Positions 1 through 7,370 of a stretch of DNA of 28,745 nt are shown here, one piece after another (position 1 is the stretch's first letter; each line of letters starts with the position of its first letter). The notes under the pieces are model-generated. The model made no database searches. It saw nothing but the letters and a program-made list of their open reading frames with translations, and had not been told where the DNA came from. The translations under genes were made by a program, and so were the position numbers. Source of the stretch: JBCBST01 sp039819115 (GTDB lineage Bacteria; Bacteroidota; Rhodothermia; Balneolales; Balneolaceae). The stretch spans positions 1-28,745 of the forward strand of contig JBCBST010000033.1 of assembly GCA_039819115.1 (NCBI GenBank). The letters are read 5' to 3'.

Positions 1-1634
1 GCCGTCGCTACCACACCGGAAAGTGCAAATAGTGCGATAATATTAGGGAAGGTCATCAGTCCAAGAGCAATATCTCCAATTGCCCAAACTGTGCTCAACG
101 TGAGGATGGCCCCCACAAAGTGCATGAGTACGTATACAAGCTTGTAAGGCAATATCGCCTTATCGCCAGCCAGGTATTGTATGGCCCGGTCTCCATAGTA
201 ACTCCAGCTGATTGCTGTGGAGATACCGAATAATAAAACACAAATGGTAACGATGTATTTACCTCCGTTAAACAGATCAGATAGTCCTTTTTCAAAAGCC
301 AATGCTGTTAAAGGAGCTCCATTTTCAATGATATCGGTGTAGAGGATATTACGAACGGCTCCACTTTGCGATTCCATCCGTCCTCCATCACCAGAAATGC
401 TGATAGTGCCATTGAAATACGATTCACGGTCTTTATCGGTAAACAACGGACCGGTAGGAAAGTCATTTCTTATGATACGTCCATTTGTGATTACTCCATT
501 AACCACGGTGAATGTGGTACCATCGGGTGCAATTTCATAAAGCGTTTTACCTTCGGCATCGGTACGATCCGTAGATAGTTCAAACGTGTTTTCTTTGCTG
601 CCCACGTCAAATACGGTATCGTGGCGCTGCTGCCAAACGCCGGTACTGATAATGACCAAGCCGGTCATGGTACAAACCACAATGGTATCGATAAAAGGCT
701 CCAGCAGAGCTACTACTCCTTCACGAACCGGTTCTTCTGTTTTTGCTGCACCATGTGCTATGGGAGCCGATCCCTGGCCTGCTTCATTCGAAAACAATCC
801 ACGCTTAATCCCCCAAACCAGGGTGGTCAGAAAAGCACCAGAGCCAACTCCAAACAAACCAGCCTCCGGAGTAAATGCAGATTGTACAATCGTTCCGAAT
901 GCCGGTATGATATCGCCTACATTCAGCAATAGAATGATGAGTGCGCCTAAAATATAAATCACGGCCATCAGTGGCATAAGACGAGCGGTAACCTGTCCGA
1001 TTCGTTTAATTCCCCCAATAATTACGATACCCACCAGGGTAGCTGTGACGATACCTGTGATCCAACCGGGAATCAGGAATGTGCTTGCCATGGTGTCGGA
1101 TACGGTATTGGCCTGAACTGCATTTCCCGTTAAAAACGAACAGATAACGGCCATAGATGCAAAGAAAACAGCCAGCCACTTCCAGTTTTGTCCCAATCCA
1201 TGTTCAATGTAATACATGGGGCCACCTGAGACCGATCCATCGGTATTCACCACCCGGTATTTAACGGCTAACGTACACTCGGTGTATTTAATCGCCATTC
1301 CGAAAAAAGCGGTAATCCACATCCAGAAAAGAGCACCGGGACCACCATAATGAATGGCAATAGCTACCCCTGCAATGTTTCCAATACCAACAGTGGCAGA
1401 GAGAGCAGTGGTAAGAGCCTGGAAATGATTGACATCGCCTACGTCATCCGGGTTATCATACGTACCCATCACTGTCTTTACTCCATGTCCGAACTTTCGG
1501 AGTTGTACAAAACCTAATCTAAGTGTGATAAAAATCCCGAATCCCAGGAGTATAGCTATCATTATTGGGAACGCAGAAGGAGAACTCCATACGACGTCGT
1601 TTAAACCATGCACAACCTTATCAAATACTTCCAT
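1..1634 (-). CDS. Sodium:alanine symporter (AGCS family), C-terminus cut by window edge
   Basis: This inner-membrane carrier is expected to take up alanine or glycine with sodium. The frame is open from the ATG at 1634 to the left edge (about 544 codons seen). Family signatures are clear: SGGPMYYIEHGL in the N-terminal half and GLFSNEAGQGSAPIAHG further on, amid many hydrophobic segments. After the segment ending LVIISTGVW (about residue 334) there is a polar stretch of roughly 100 residues before the membrane segments resume near residue 445. Most family members have only a short loop there, so this is an extracytoplasmic insertion. The start is followed directly by the usual amphipathic N-terminus (MEVFDKVVHGLND). 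The gene is divergent from the HU gene. The family call is sure. The substrate is inferred from the family. Confidence 0.93.
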   Translation of the reverse strand, partial: MEVFDKVVHGLNDVVWSSPSAFPIMIAILLGFGIFITLRLGFVQLRKFGHGVKTVMGTYDNPDDVGDVNHFQALTTALSATVGIGNIAGVAIAIHYGGPGALFWMWITAFFGMAIKYTECTLAVKYRVVNTDGSVSGGPMYYIEHGLGQNWKWLAVFFASMAVICSFLTGNAVQANTVSDTMASTFLIPGWITGIVTATLVGIVIIGGIKRIGQVTARLMPLMAVIYILGALIILLLNVGDIIPAFGTIVQSAFTPEAGLFGVGSGAFLTTLVWGIKRGLFSNEAGQGSAPIAHGAAKTEEPVREGVVALLEPFIDTIVVCTMTGLVIISTGVWQQRHDTVFDVGSKENTFELSTDRTDAEGKTLYEIAPDGTTFTVVNGVITNGRIIRNDFPTGPLFTDKDRESYFNGTISISGDGGRMESQSGAVRNILYTDIIENGAPLTALAFEKGLSDLFNGGKYIVTICVLLFGISTAISWSYYGDRAIQYLAGDKAILPYKLVYVLMHFVGAILTLSTVWAIGDIALGLMTFPNIIALFALSGVVAT

Positions 1635-1819
1635 TCAAGCTATATTTATTCGTGGTGATAAAGTTGGTCAAAGTAAAAAACAAATTCACTAATCTCGAAT
1701 TGTATCATCAAATTGTGAATTTCCGTGTAATTTATTGTCAAGAGAAGAAGTGAACGATTTCAAAAAGGCTTTGATTGTACCTGCATGCTTACTCAGATGC
1801 ACTTTTAAATTTTAATACG

Positions 1820-2113
1820 ATGACAAAAGCAGATATCGTTGATGTAATATCCACCACTGTTGGCCTTACAAAAGTTGAAACCGAAGCCGTTGTGAACGGA
1901 TTTATGGAAACTGTAACAGATGCTCTTCGAAGGGGAGAACACATTGAACTTCGGGGGTTTGGTAGCTTCAAAGTTGTAAAGCGTGCCCAACGTGTTGCCC
2001 GAAATCCCAAAACAAACCAGGAAGTAATTGTTCCTGAGCAATTCGCGCCTACTCTAAAATTCAGTAAAGAGGTTAAAGAACAGGTTAATGTGAGCCAGCT
2101 GGTAGAAAATTGA
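1820..2113 (+). CDS. HU/IHF-family nucleoid DNA-binding protein
   Basis: A 97-residue histone-like protein that bends and compacts DNA as a dimer. It starts MTKADIVDVISTTVGL, the usual first helix of the family. It carries the signature region IELRGFGSFKVVKRAQRV followed by ARNPKTNQ, which includes the DNA-intercalating arm with its RNP motif. An upstream in-frame ATG at 1775 would add 15 residues with no family counterpart, so I chose 1820. No Shine-Dalgarno sequence precedes it, which is normal in this phylum. The sequence fits HU-beta or the IHF-like proteins of Bacteroidota, and I cannot tell which. The gene is followed after 81 bases by a tiny basic ribosomal protein gene. Confidence 0.93.
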   Translation: MTKADIVDVISTTVGLTKVETEAVVNGFMETVTDALRRGEHIELRGFGSFKVVKRAQRVARNPKTNQEVIVPEQFAPTLKFSKEVKEQVNVSQLVEN

Positions 2114-2145
2114 TTTAGAAAACCAGCCTAAAGTTCTTATTTTTG
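2114..2145 (+). promoter_or_regulatory. Candidate promoter for the 30-residue ribosomal protein gene
   Basis: TATTTTTG at 2138-2145 matches the Bacteroidota -7 element TAnnTTTG exactly. TTTA lies at 2114-2117, a 20-base spacer away, as a weak -33 element (consensus TTTG). Transcription would begin near 2152, giving a leader of about 43 bases and a transcript of roughly 170 bases ending at the terminator at 2294-2319. Confidence 0.4.
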
Positions 2146-2194
2146 TCGCCATTCCAACAAAAACATGAATTCTGCAACGTTAAGGTGATCATAT

Positions 2195-2287
2195 ATGCCA
2201 AGCGGTAAAAAAAGAAAGCGCGCTAAGATTGCAAAGCACAAGCGTAAAAAGCGCCTGAGAAAAAACAGGCATAAGAAGAAAAAGTAA
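2195..2287 (+). CDS. 30-residue AURKAIP1/COX24-domain protein, bS22/mS38-like ribosomal protein
   Basis: A 30-residue, extremely basic peptide that begins MPSGKKRKRAKIAKHKRKK and ends in four lysines. More than half of its residues are Lys or Arg. The pattern matches the AURKAIP1/COX24 C-terminal domain family annotated as a minimal ORF across Bacteroidota. Relatives are mitochondrial mS38 and mycobacterial bS22, which bind the small ribosomal subunit. The role here is inferred from that family. AAGGTGA at 2182-2188 ends six bases before the ATG and is a plausible partial Shine-Dalgarno sequence. The gene has its own candidate promoter and an immediate rho-independent terminator, so it looks like a short monocistronic unit. 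It is easily missed by gene finders because of its size. Confidence 0.85.
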   Translation: MPSGKKRKRAKIAKHKRKKRLRKNRHKKKK

Positions 2288-2293
2288 TTTTTA

Positions 2294-2319
2294 GGCTCTT
2301 CCATCGAAGAGCCTTTTTT
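2294..2319 (+). terminator. Rho-independent terminator
   Basis: A perfect 8-bp stem, GGCTCTTC (2294-2301) and GAAGAGCC (2306-2313), with loop CATC, is followed by six T. It starts seven bases after the stop codon of the 30-residue gene. Confidence 0.92.
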
Positions 2320-2622
2320 GTATCCGGAAGAACAGGAATAAAGAACACCCGGAATCAACCATGCCGGTGGTTCAGCGCTTAGTCGCCCTCTCTTATAACA
2401 ATACTCTGTTATTACGTTCCCGATAATTACGAAATGATTCAATGCTTTGCGTGAGGCATCACCATCCATCCCAGTGGAATGTGCCGAAACAGCCTTTACA
2501 GGCTTTCGGGGCCATGTGAGAGCGTATGATCTTTTGGTTTGAGTCACCTTATCCAGTGATGCGTTTGTGAATGAGAAGGTGATTAGGTTTTGGTTTTTAA
2601 ATCATGTTCTAATCACACGTTA
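2320..2622. other. Gene-free, inverted-repeat-rich region upstream of the DUF285 gene
   Basis: About 300 bases without a convincing gene. Inverted repeats visible: AACCA/TGGTT at 2357-2372; ATAACA/TGTTAT at 2395-2412; CCGAAA-(CA)-GCCT with AGGC-TTTCGG at 2484-2509; TCACCTT (2544-2550) with AAGGTGA (2576-2582); and GTGATTAG (2579-2586) with CTAATCAC (2609-2616). The last two share bases and cannot form together. TTTTGGTTT occurs at 2532-2540 and again at 2588-2596. TTAGGTTTTG near 2583-2592 is only a poor match to a -7 element. A minus-strand open frame (2137-2547) crosses the region, but it also runs through the terminator and antisense to the ribosomal gene, so I do not call it. The region could be an mRNA leader, a small RNA, or a repeat remnant. 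Confidence 0.5.
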
Positions 2623-5052
2623 ATGAGGGCTACATCACGTTTCTTTTTTCTTATCCTGATCCTGGTTTCTGTATATAACACCAGGGCCACACAAGCTCAG
2701 TCCGATCCATTTATCACAACCTGGATCATCACCGAACCCGGCGACACAGTTCGTTTTCAGACCCTTGGAGGACCCGATCGGTTACGCTATAACACCGTGG
2801 TCGATTGGGGGGATGGAGTTTCCGGTCAGGTTTTTTTTGGTGATGCTCCGGATATTTTCCACGTGTATGCCACGGCTGATACGTTCCAAATAGAAATCAG
2901 AGCGACGTTCCCGGCATTAATTCGCGAAGAAGATGCTCCGGATGATCCACGTCTCGTATCAATCGATGCCTGGGGAGATCGGGAGTGGGAAGTGTTGACG
3001 AACGCCTTTTCGAATTACCCCAACCTTGTTGTGAATGCCACCGATGCTCCGGATTTACGGCGGGCTTCCAGCCTGGAAGGGTTGTTCTCGGGTTCAGGAA
3101 CTACCGCACCCGATTCCACTTCAGACTGGGATCTAAGCAACTGGGATGTACGCACCATTACCCGGATGGATCGCATGTTTAAGGGGGCCGATAAGTTTAA
3201 TGGGGACGTGTCTACCTGGGATGTATCGTCTGTAACTTCCTTTGTGCAGATGTTTGGAGGTGCGGAGCAGTTCAACGGTGATATTTCCAGCTGGAATGTA
3301 AGCTCAGCCCAAACCATGGATGAGATGTTTTCCGGCGCGTTAGTTTTTAACCAAGATTTAAACAACTGGAATGTATCCGGGGTCCGCTCGTTTAACAGGA
3401 TGTTTGGCGGTGCCAGAGCGTTTAATGGAAACATAGCGGACTGGAATGTTATCGGGGCAAGGGATATGCATCAAATGTTTGCAGGAGCCCGTTGGTTTAA
3501 CCAGGATATTGGAAGCTGGGACGTTCGAAATGTAACCGATATGTCGTTTATGTTTCTCAACACAGCGTTCAATCAGGATATCGGGGGGTGGGATATGTCT
3601 TCGGTAACTACGATACGGGGTATGTTTCAGGCCGCCCGGTCGTTCAACCAGGATATTGGTGATTGGGTTGTTTCCTCCGTTACCAACATGAATAATGTAT
3701 TTAACTCCGCCACCAGATTCGATCAGGATATCTCGGGCTGGGACGTATCTTCTGTTGAGCAGATGTCGCTGATGTTTGGAGGGGGGGTGTTTAACCAGGA
3801 CATTTCGGGTTGGAATGTATCGAATGTGCTTGTGATGAGTAGTATGTTTTCTGCGGCCCGGCAGTTTAACCAGAATCTGGCCGATTGGAACATCAGTTCT
3901 GTTGTAAACATGAACCGGATTTTTGATCGGGTGCAGCTTTCTTCAGCTAATTACGATAGCATACTCATTTCCTGGTCGGCGCAGCAGGTGCAGTCTGGCA
4001 TACAATTCGATGGGGGTCTTAGCCGGTATACCGTTGCAGCAGCTTCGGCTCGCCAACAGCTCATTGATAATGCCGGCTGGAGTATTGTTGACCGCGGGCT
4101 ACTTACCCCGCAAAAAGTTGCTGAGTATTCTTTTGATGATGGCACAGCAATGGATAGAACGGGAAATGGAAATAACGGAGTAATAACCGGTGCAACTCCC
4201 GGGGTCGATCGTTTTGGTAATGCAAACCAGGCCATGCAATTTGATGGAATAGATGATTTCATCAATTTTGGTGATAGTGTAGCGTTCAGGTTTGGCGTGG
4301 AGGATTTCTCTATTTCTTTCTGGTTTAACTACACGGGCACCAATCCCGGTTTCATTCTTGGTAAACGGGGCACCAATGGAAATCGAAACCGGTATGAGTT
4401 CAGTGTTAACCCGTCATCAACGGATCAGATAAGCCTCAACACGACCGATCAATTTGGCCGAATCGGTACTCAATCAACACTGGACATCATTCAGGGCCGA
4501 TGGGAACATATCGTATACATTCATGATGCGGAAAACAGTGAACGGTATTTCCTGAACGGCGAACAAGTGATTAACCGATCATTTTCAGGGGATAGCTTAA
4601 GAGGGTTTGATGTGCTTCAGGGGCCATTTATGATTGGAAACTCGAACCCTTTTGCGAGGGAGTTTTTTCAAGGTCTGGTGGATGATGTATCCATCTATAC
4701 CTATGCGTTAACAGAGCAGGAGGTGGATATGCTTTGGGGTGGATTCCGGGCAACCTCCAATGAAGAACCAGGTTCAGCAACTCCCGTTTCATTTAATCTG
4801 GAGCAGAACTATCCAAACCCCTTTAATCCCACAACAACCATTACCTATTCTATACCACAGCCATCAGAAGTTAATCTGGCAGTGTTTAACGCACTGGGGC
4901 AACGAGTGGCTTCCCTGGTGGTGAACGAGCGTAAATCTATAGGAACACATTCGGTGGTATTTGATGCTTCAAGTCTCGCTTCCGGGATGTACATCTACCG
5001 GATAACAGCAGGAAACTACACTCAAACCCGTAAGTTTATGCTTATAAAGTAA
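2623..5052 (+). CDS. Secreted DUF285/BspA-repeat protein with LamG domain and T9SS sorting tail
   Basis: An 809-residue exported, probably surface-attached or released protein. In order: a signal peptide (about 1-25, hydrophobic FFFLILILVSVY, probable cleavage after TQA); a PKD-like N-terminal region containing VDWGDG; eleven DUF285 (BspA-type) repeats of 24-25 residues at about 169-450, each near the form DVSSVTxMxxMFxxAxxFNQDISxW; a concanavalin-like LamG domain at about 498-705 (MQFDGIDDFINFG, FMIGNS); and a C-terminal type A T9SS sorting domain from about 721 (NYPNPFNPTTTI) ending KFMLIK. I chose ATG 2623 rather than the in-frame TTG at 2590 because it places the signal peptide at the N-terminus. 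Adhesion or glycan binding is plausible from the LamG domain but not shown. It stands alone, with convergent genes downstream. Confidence 0.93.
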   Translation: MRATSRFFFLILILVSVYNTRATQAQSDPFITTWIITEPGDTVRFQTLGGPDRLRYNTVVDWGDGVSGQVFFGDAPDIFHVYATADTFQIEIRATFPALIREEDAPDDPRLVSIDAWGDREWEVLTNAFSNYPNLVVNATDAPDLRRASSLEGLFSGSGTTAPDSTSDWDLSNWDVRTITRMDRMFKGADKFNGDVSTWDVSSVTSFVQMFGGAEQFNGDISSWNVSSAQTMDEMFSGALVFNQDLNNWNVSGVRSFNRMFGGARAFNGNIADWNVIGARDMHQMFAGARWFNQDIGSWDVRNVTDMSFMFLNTAFNQDIGGWDMSSVTTIRGMFQAARSFNQDIGDWVVSSVTNMNNVFNSATRFDQDISGWDVSSVEQMSLMFGGGVFNQDISGWNVSNVLVMSSMFSAARQFNQNLADWNISSVVNMNRIFDRVQLSSANYDSILISWSAQQVQSGIQFDGGLSRYTVAAASARQQLIDNAGWSIVDRGLLTPQKVAEYSFDDGTAMDRTGNGNNGVITGATPGVDRFGNANQAMQFDGIDDFINFGDSVAFRFGVEDFSISFWFNYTGTNPGFILGKRGTNGNRNRYEFSVNPSSTDQISLNTTDQFGRIGTQSTLDIIQGRWEHIVYIHDAENSERYFLNGEQVINRSFSGDSLRGFDVLQGPFMIGNSNPFAREFFQGLVDDVSIYTYALTEQEVDMLWGGFRATSNEEPGSATPVSFNLEQNYPNPFNPTTTITYSIPQPSEVNLAVFNALGQRVASLVVNERKSIGTHSVVFDASSLASGMYIYRITAGNYTQTRKFMLIK
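3130..3975 (+). repeat. Eleven degenerate 72-75 bp tandem repeats coding DUF285 units
   Basis: In-frame direct repeats inside the DUF285 gene, each encoding a 24-25 residue unit with conserved MF, FNQD/FNGD and a Trp at the end. The units differ at many codons, so they are old rather than a fresh array. The last unit (from NISSVVNMNRIF) has lost the FNQD part. Confidence 0.85.
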
Positions 5053-5113
5053 TCGTAGAAACATCCTTCAGGTCAAGAGAGATGATTACTTCACAGGGGA
5101 TGAATATCCAGGT

Positions 5114-5767
5114 TTAAGCGGCTACAGCCTCAGTGAGGATATCTTCTGAGATGTACATTACACGGTTAGCTTTCAGCAACAGGTCCTGAAGCTTCCGGCT
5201 TACAAAATGCTGAACCTCGTTTACACTGGTCAAATCTCCCATCCTGTACTGGAAGTACGAGATAAGGTTGATGGCAGACAGATATCGCCCCCGATCGTCG
5301 CCTTCCACTTCGATATGCCATCGGGTGATAATGTCTGATGCCCCAAGCAAGTCGTTCACTTCTTTACTTAAGGATTCCATCCATTGGCTGGCATGCTCAA
5401 TGCGGTGGTTGCTATGGGTGAGGGGGCTATTGGGTTGACAGCGAAGCCCGTCGAAGTACCAACATAATTCGACATCGATCGTCGGGTTTACACTGGTTTC
5501 CACCAACGTATCTACAGAAAGAAGGGGGTGCTCTTCCATCCCTTCCATATTTGCAGCCAGCCGGGTTTCCCGGAAGCTATCCCAATCAAAATTGATCGAT
5601 AATGAATGGATGTATCCTGATGCTGTTCCTAATTCAAAAACCAGTTCCAACCCCGTAGCATGTATTTTGTTATCTTTCCATTTCTTGAACTTGAACGGAA
5701 CTATCCCACGTTTTCCTAATTGTTGATCGATGGTGTTTACGATAGAATTAAAAATCGGATAGTGCAT
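5114..5767 (-). CDS. Uncharacterised soluble protein, 217 residues
   Basis: I do not recognise a family. No signal peptide or membrane segment is visible, so it is probably cytoplasmic. It is acidic and aromatic-rich, with a predicted mixed alpha/beta N-terminal half (MHYPIFNSIVNTID, FELGTASGYIHSLSINFDW) and a more helical C-terminal half (ASQWMESLSKEVNDLLG, FVSRKLQDLLLKANRVMY). The start ATG at 5767 is preceded by AGGAGGG at 5786-5780 (minus strand), a strong Shine-Dalgarno match but with a long 12-base spacer. Only 22 bases separate it from the divergent RqcH gene, so the two promoters must overlap each other or the coding regions. Its length, codon use like its neighbours, and lack of a competing frame support a real gene. 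Confidence 0.75.
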   Translation of the reverse strand: MHYPIFNSIVNTIDQQLGKRGIVPFKFKKWKDNKIHATGLELVFELGTASGYIHSLSINFDWDSFRETRLAANMEGMEEHPLLSVDTLVETSVNPTIDVELCWYFDGLRCQPNSPLTHSNHRIEHASQWMESLSKEVNDLLGASDIITRWHIEVEGDDRGRYLSAINLISYFQYRMGDLTSVNEVQHFVSRKLQDLLLKANRVMYISEDILTEAVAA

Positions 5768-5779
5768 ATCAGAGTGTAT

Positions 5780-5786
5780 CCCTCCT
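5780..5786 (-). promoter_or_regulatory. Shine-Dalgarno-like site before the 217-residue gene
   Basis: Minus-strand AGGAGGG, a full match to the anti-SD, 12 bases before the ATG at 5767. The spacing is longer than ideal, and the site ends four bases from the divergent RqcH start codon. Confidence 0.4.
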
Positions 5787-5789
5787 AAA

Positions 5790-7370
5790 ATGAATTACTA
5801 TGAACTAATATATCTAAGGAATGAGCTGATTGACAAATTAGAAGGTGCATGCTTTACAATTTGCACCACTCCTTTTAAGAATTTTACAGAGTTATTGTTC
5901 GAAAAAGGTGATAAAAAACTAAGACTTGCGTTCAGTGCTGCACCAGGTAATGTGGCTCTTTTTCTTGATCGGTTTAGAAATCCAAAGAAGTCAAATCAGC
6001 TTCAGTTCTTTTCCAGGTTACAGGAAGATATCATTACTAATGTAGCCCTCGCAGAATCCGATCGTCTGCTTACCATCCGATTCAGGACCGGCCGGGAGTT
6101 GTTGTTTAAAGTATTCGGCAATAAGGCTAATGTGTATCTGGTAGAAGATGATAGGCTCGTCGAGGGCTTCAAAGAAGATGACTGGCTGAACCAGGTAAAG
6201 CCGGCACCCAAAGACGTTACTTCCTTTGTGTATCAGTCTGCATCAACCCCAAAAGAAGAGATCATTGGGTTGAATCCTTTACTTCCAAGAACACAACTGG
6301 CAGCATGGATAGCGTATAGTGGATATTCAGCAAAAACGGGAGAAGACCGCGTGCAAAGTGTTCGGGAATTGACCAATGCTATTGCTGAACAAGGTGTATT
6401 CCGGTTATTAGCCGATGGTACCACCACGTTGATTCCTGACCACATTCTTCCTCTAAAGGAGGAAGAAATCTTTGAGACCATCAGTGAGTATATCGCTTAT
6501 CGGTATAAGGAGGCCAGCAGTAACCAGCGATTAGCTCAACAACGAAATGGTATACTCAAGGCCTTAAAACGGCAAAAAAAGCGATCACTTTCCGTTCTTC
6601 GTAATCTGGAACAAGCAGACAAGGGTATTGAAAAAGCAGATGAGTATGAGCGTTTTGGACACCTGTTAATGGCTAATGCCCATCGTGAATTACAGAACAG
6701 CACTCAGTTTGAGGTGGAAAACGTGTATTCAAAGGGTGAACCCATCGCTATTTCTGTAGATCCAGCTCTCAGTGTATCGGCTAATGCAGAGCGCTATTAT
6801 CAGCGTTCTGCGAATAGCTTAAAATCCTTTGAACAAGCAGAAGAAAAAAAGCCCGTTATCAGTGCTCAACTGGAGGACATAAACCAGCTTATTGAAGAAA
6901 TTGAATCGTTGAATACGATTTGGGAGTTCAGGGAGTGGGAACAAACCCAGTCGACGAATCTGACCCGGCTGGGAATAGGTCAGAAGGCGAAAAAGGGAAC
7001 AGAACAGTCTGTCCCTTTCCATCTGCTGGAAATAAACGGATACACCATCTGGATTGGTAAAAACTCAACGAACAACGACCTGCTCATTCGAACCGCTCAC
7101 AAAGAAGATGTGTGGATGCACGCACGGGGCGTTCCCGGTTCTCACCTTATCATCCGAATGAACAATCGAAAAGAGATGCCCCCAAAGGAAGTCGTATTTG
7201 AAGCTGCCGCCTATGCAGCCTATAACTCCAAAGCAAAAGGCATGAAGCTGGCACCTGTTATTGTTACAAAGAATAAGTTTGTACGAAAACCGAAAGGCTC
7301 CGCTCCGGGACAAGTTATTGTGACAAAAGAATCAGTTGAAATTGTGGAACCAAAAAAACCTCAGGTATGA
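5790..7370 (+). CDS. rqcH: RqcH/Rqc2-family NFACT protein (ribosome-associated quality control)
   Basis: A 526-residue NFACT protein, the bacterial counterpart of Rqc2/NEMF. By family knowledge it binds the obstructed large subunit with a stalled peptidyl-tRNA and directs C-terminal alanine tailing, marking the chain for proteolysis. The NFACT-N domain occupies about 1-200, with an ES-DR-LLTIRF segment at 90-98 where RqcH proteins carry a functional Asp-Arg pair. A helix-hairpin and coiled-coil region (about 235-390, rich in Lys, Arg and Glu) follows. The NFACT-R domain (about 410-515) has TIWIGKNSTNNDLL and DVWMHARGVPGSHLII, the family hallmark. This family is often misnamed fibronectin-binding protein. 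It is slightly shorter than the Firmicutes proteins (about 570). It heads the plus-strand run, and its stop overlaps aroK by ATGA. Confidence 0.92.
   Translation: MNYYELIYLRNELIDKLEGACFTICTTPFKNFTELLFEKGDKKLRLAFSAAPGNVALFLDRFRNPKKSNQLQFFSRLQEDIITNVALAESDRLLTIRFRTGRELLFKVFGNKANVYLVEDDRLVEGFKEDDWLNQVKPAPKDVTSFVYQSASTPKEEIIGLNPLLPRTQLAAWIAYSGYSAKTGEDRVQSVRELTNAIAEQGVFRLLADGTTTLIPDHILPLKEEEIFETISEYIAYRYKEASSNQRLAQQRNGILKALKRQKKRSLSVLRNLEQADKGIEKADEYERFGHLLMANAHRELQNSTQFEVENVYSKGEPIAISVDPALSVSANAERYYQRSANSLKSFEQAEEKKPVISAQLEDINQLIEEIESLNTIWEFREWEQTQSTNLTRLGIGQKAKKGTEQSVPFHLLEINGYTIWIGKNSTNNDLLIRTAHKEDVWMHARGVPGSHLIIRMNNRKEMPPKEVVFEAAAYAAYNSKAKGMKLAPVIVTKNKFVRKPKGSAPGQVIVTKESVEIVEPKKPQV

Noticed and set aside
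586..957. Plus-strand open frame of 123 codons near the left end
   Set aside because: Antisense to the sodium:alanine symporter, whose frame carries clear family signatures through this stretch.
1641..1648. TATATTTA as a promoter for the HU gene
   Set aside because: It misses the final G of TAnnTTTG and lies about 170 bases from the HU start, too weak to call.
2137..2547. Minus-strand open frame of 136 codons
   Set aside because: It runs through the terminator and is fully antisense to the 30-residue ribosomal gene, where it reads a Phe/Leu-rich complement of Lys/Arg codons. It has no recognisable domain. The upstream part may instead reflect a conserved non-coding block.
2590..2622. TTG start for the DUF285 protein
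   Set aside because: It would put 11 residues before a well-formed signal peptide; ATG 2623 is better.
3130..3975. Possible CRISPR-like array
   Set aside because: The repeats are in-frame 72-75 bp protein units with no unique spacers.
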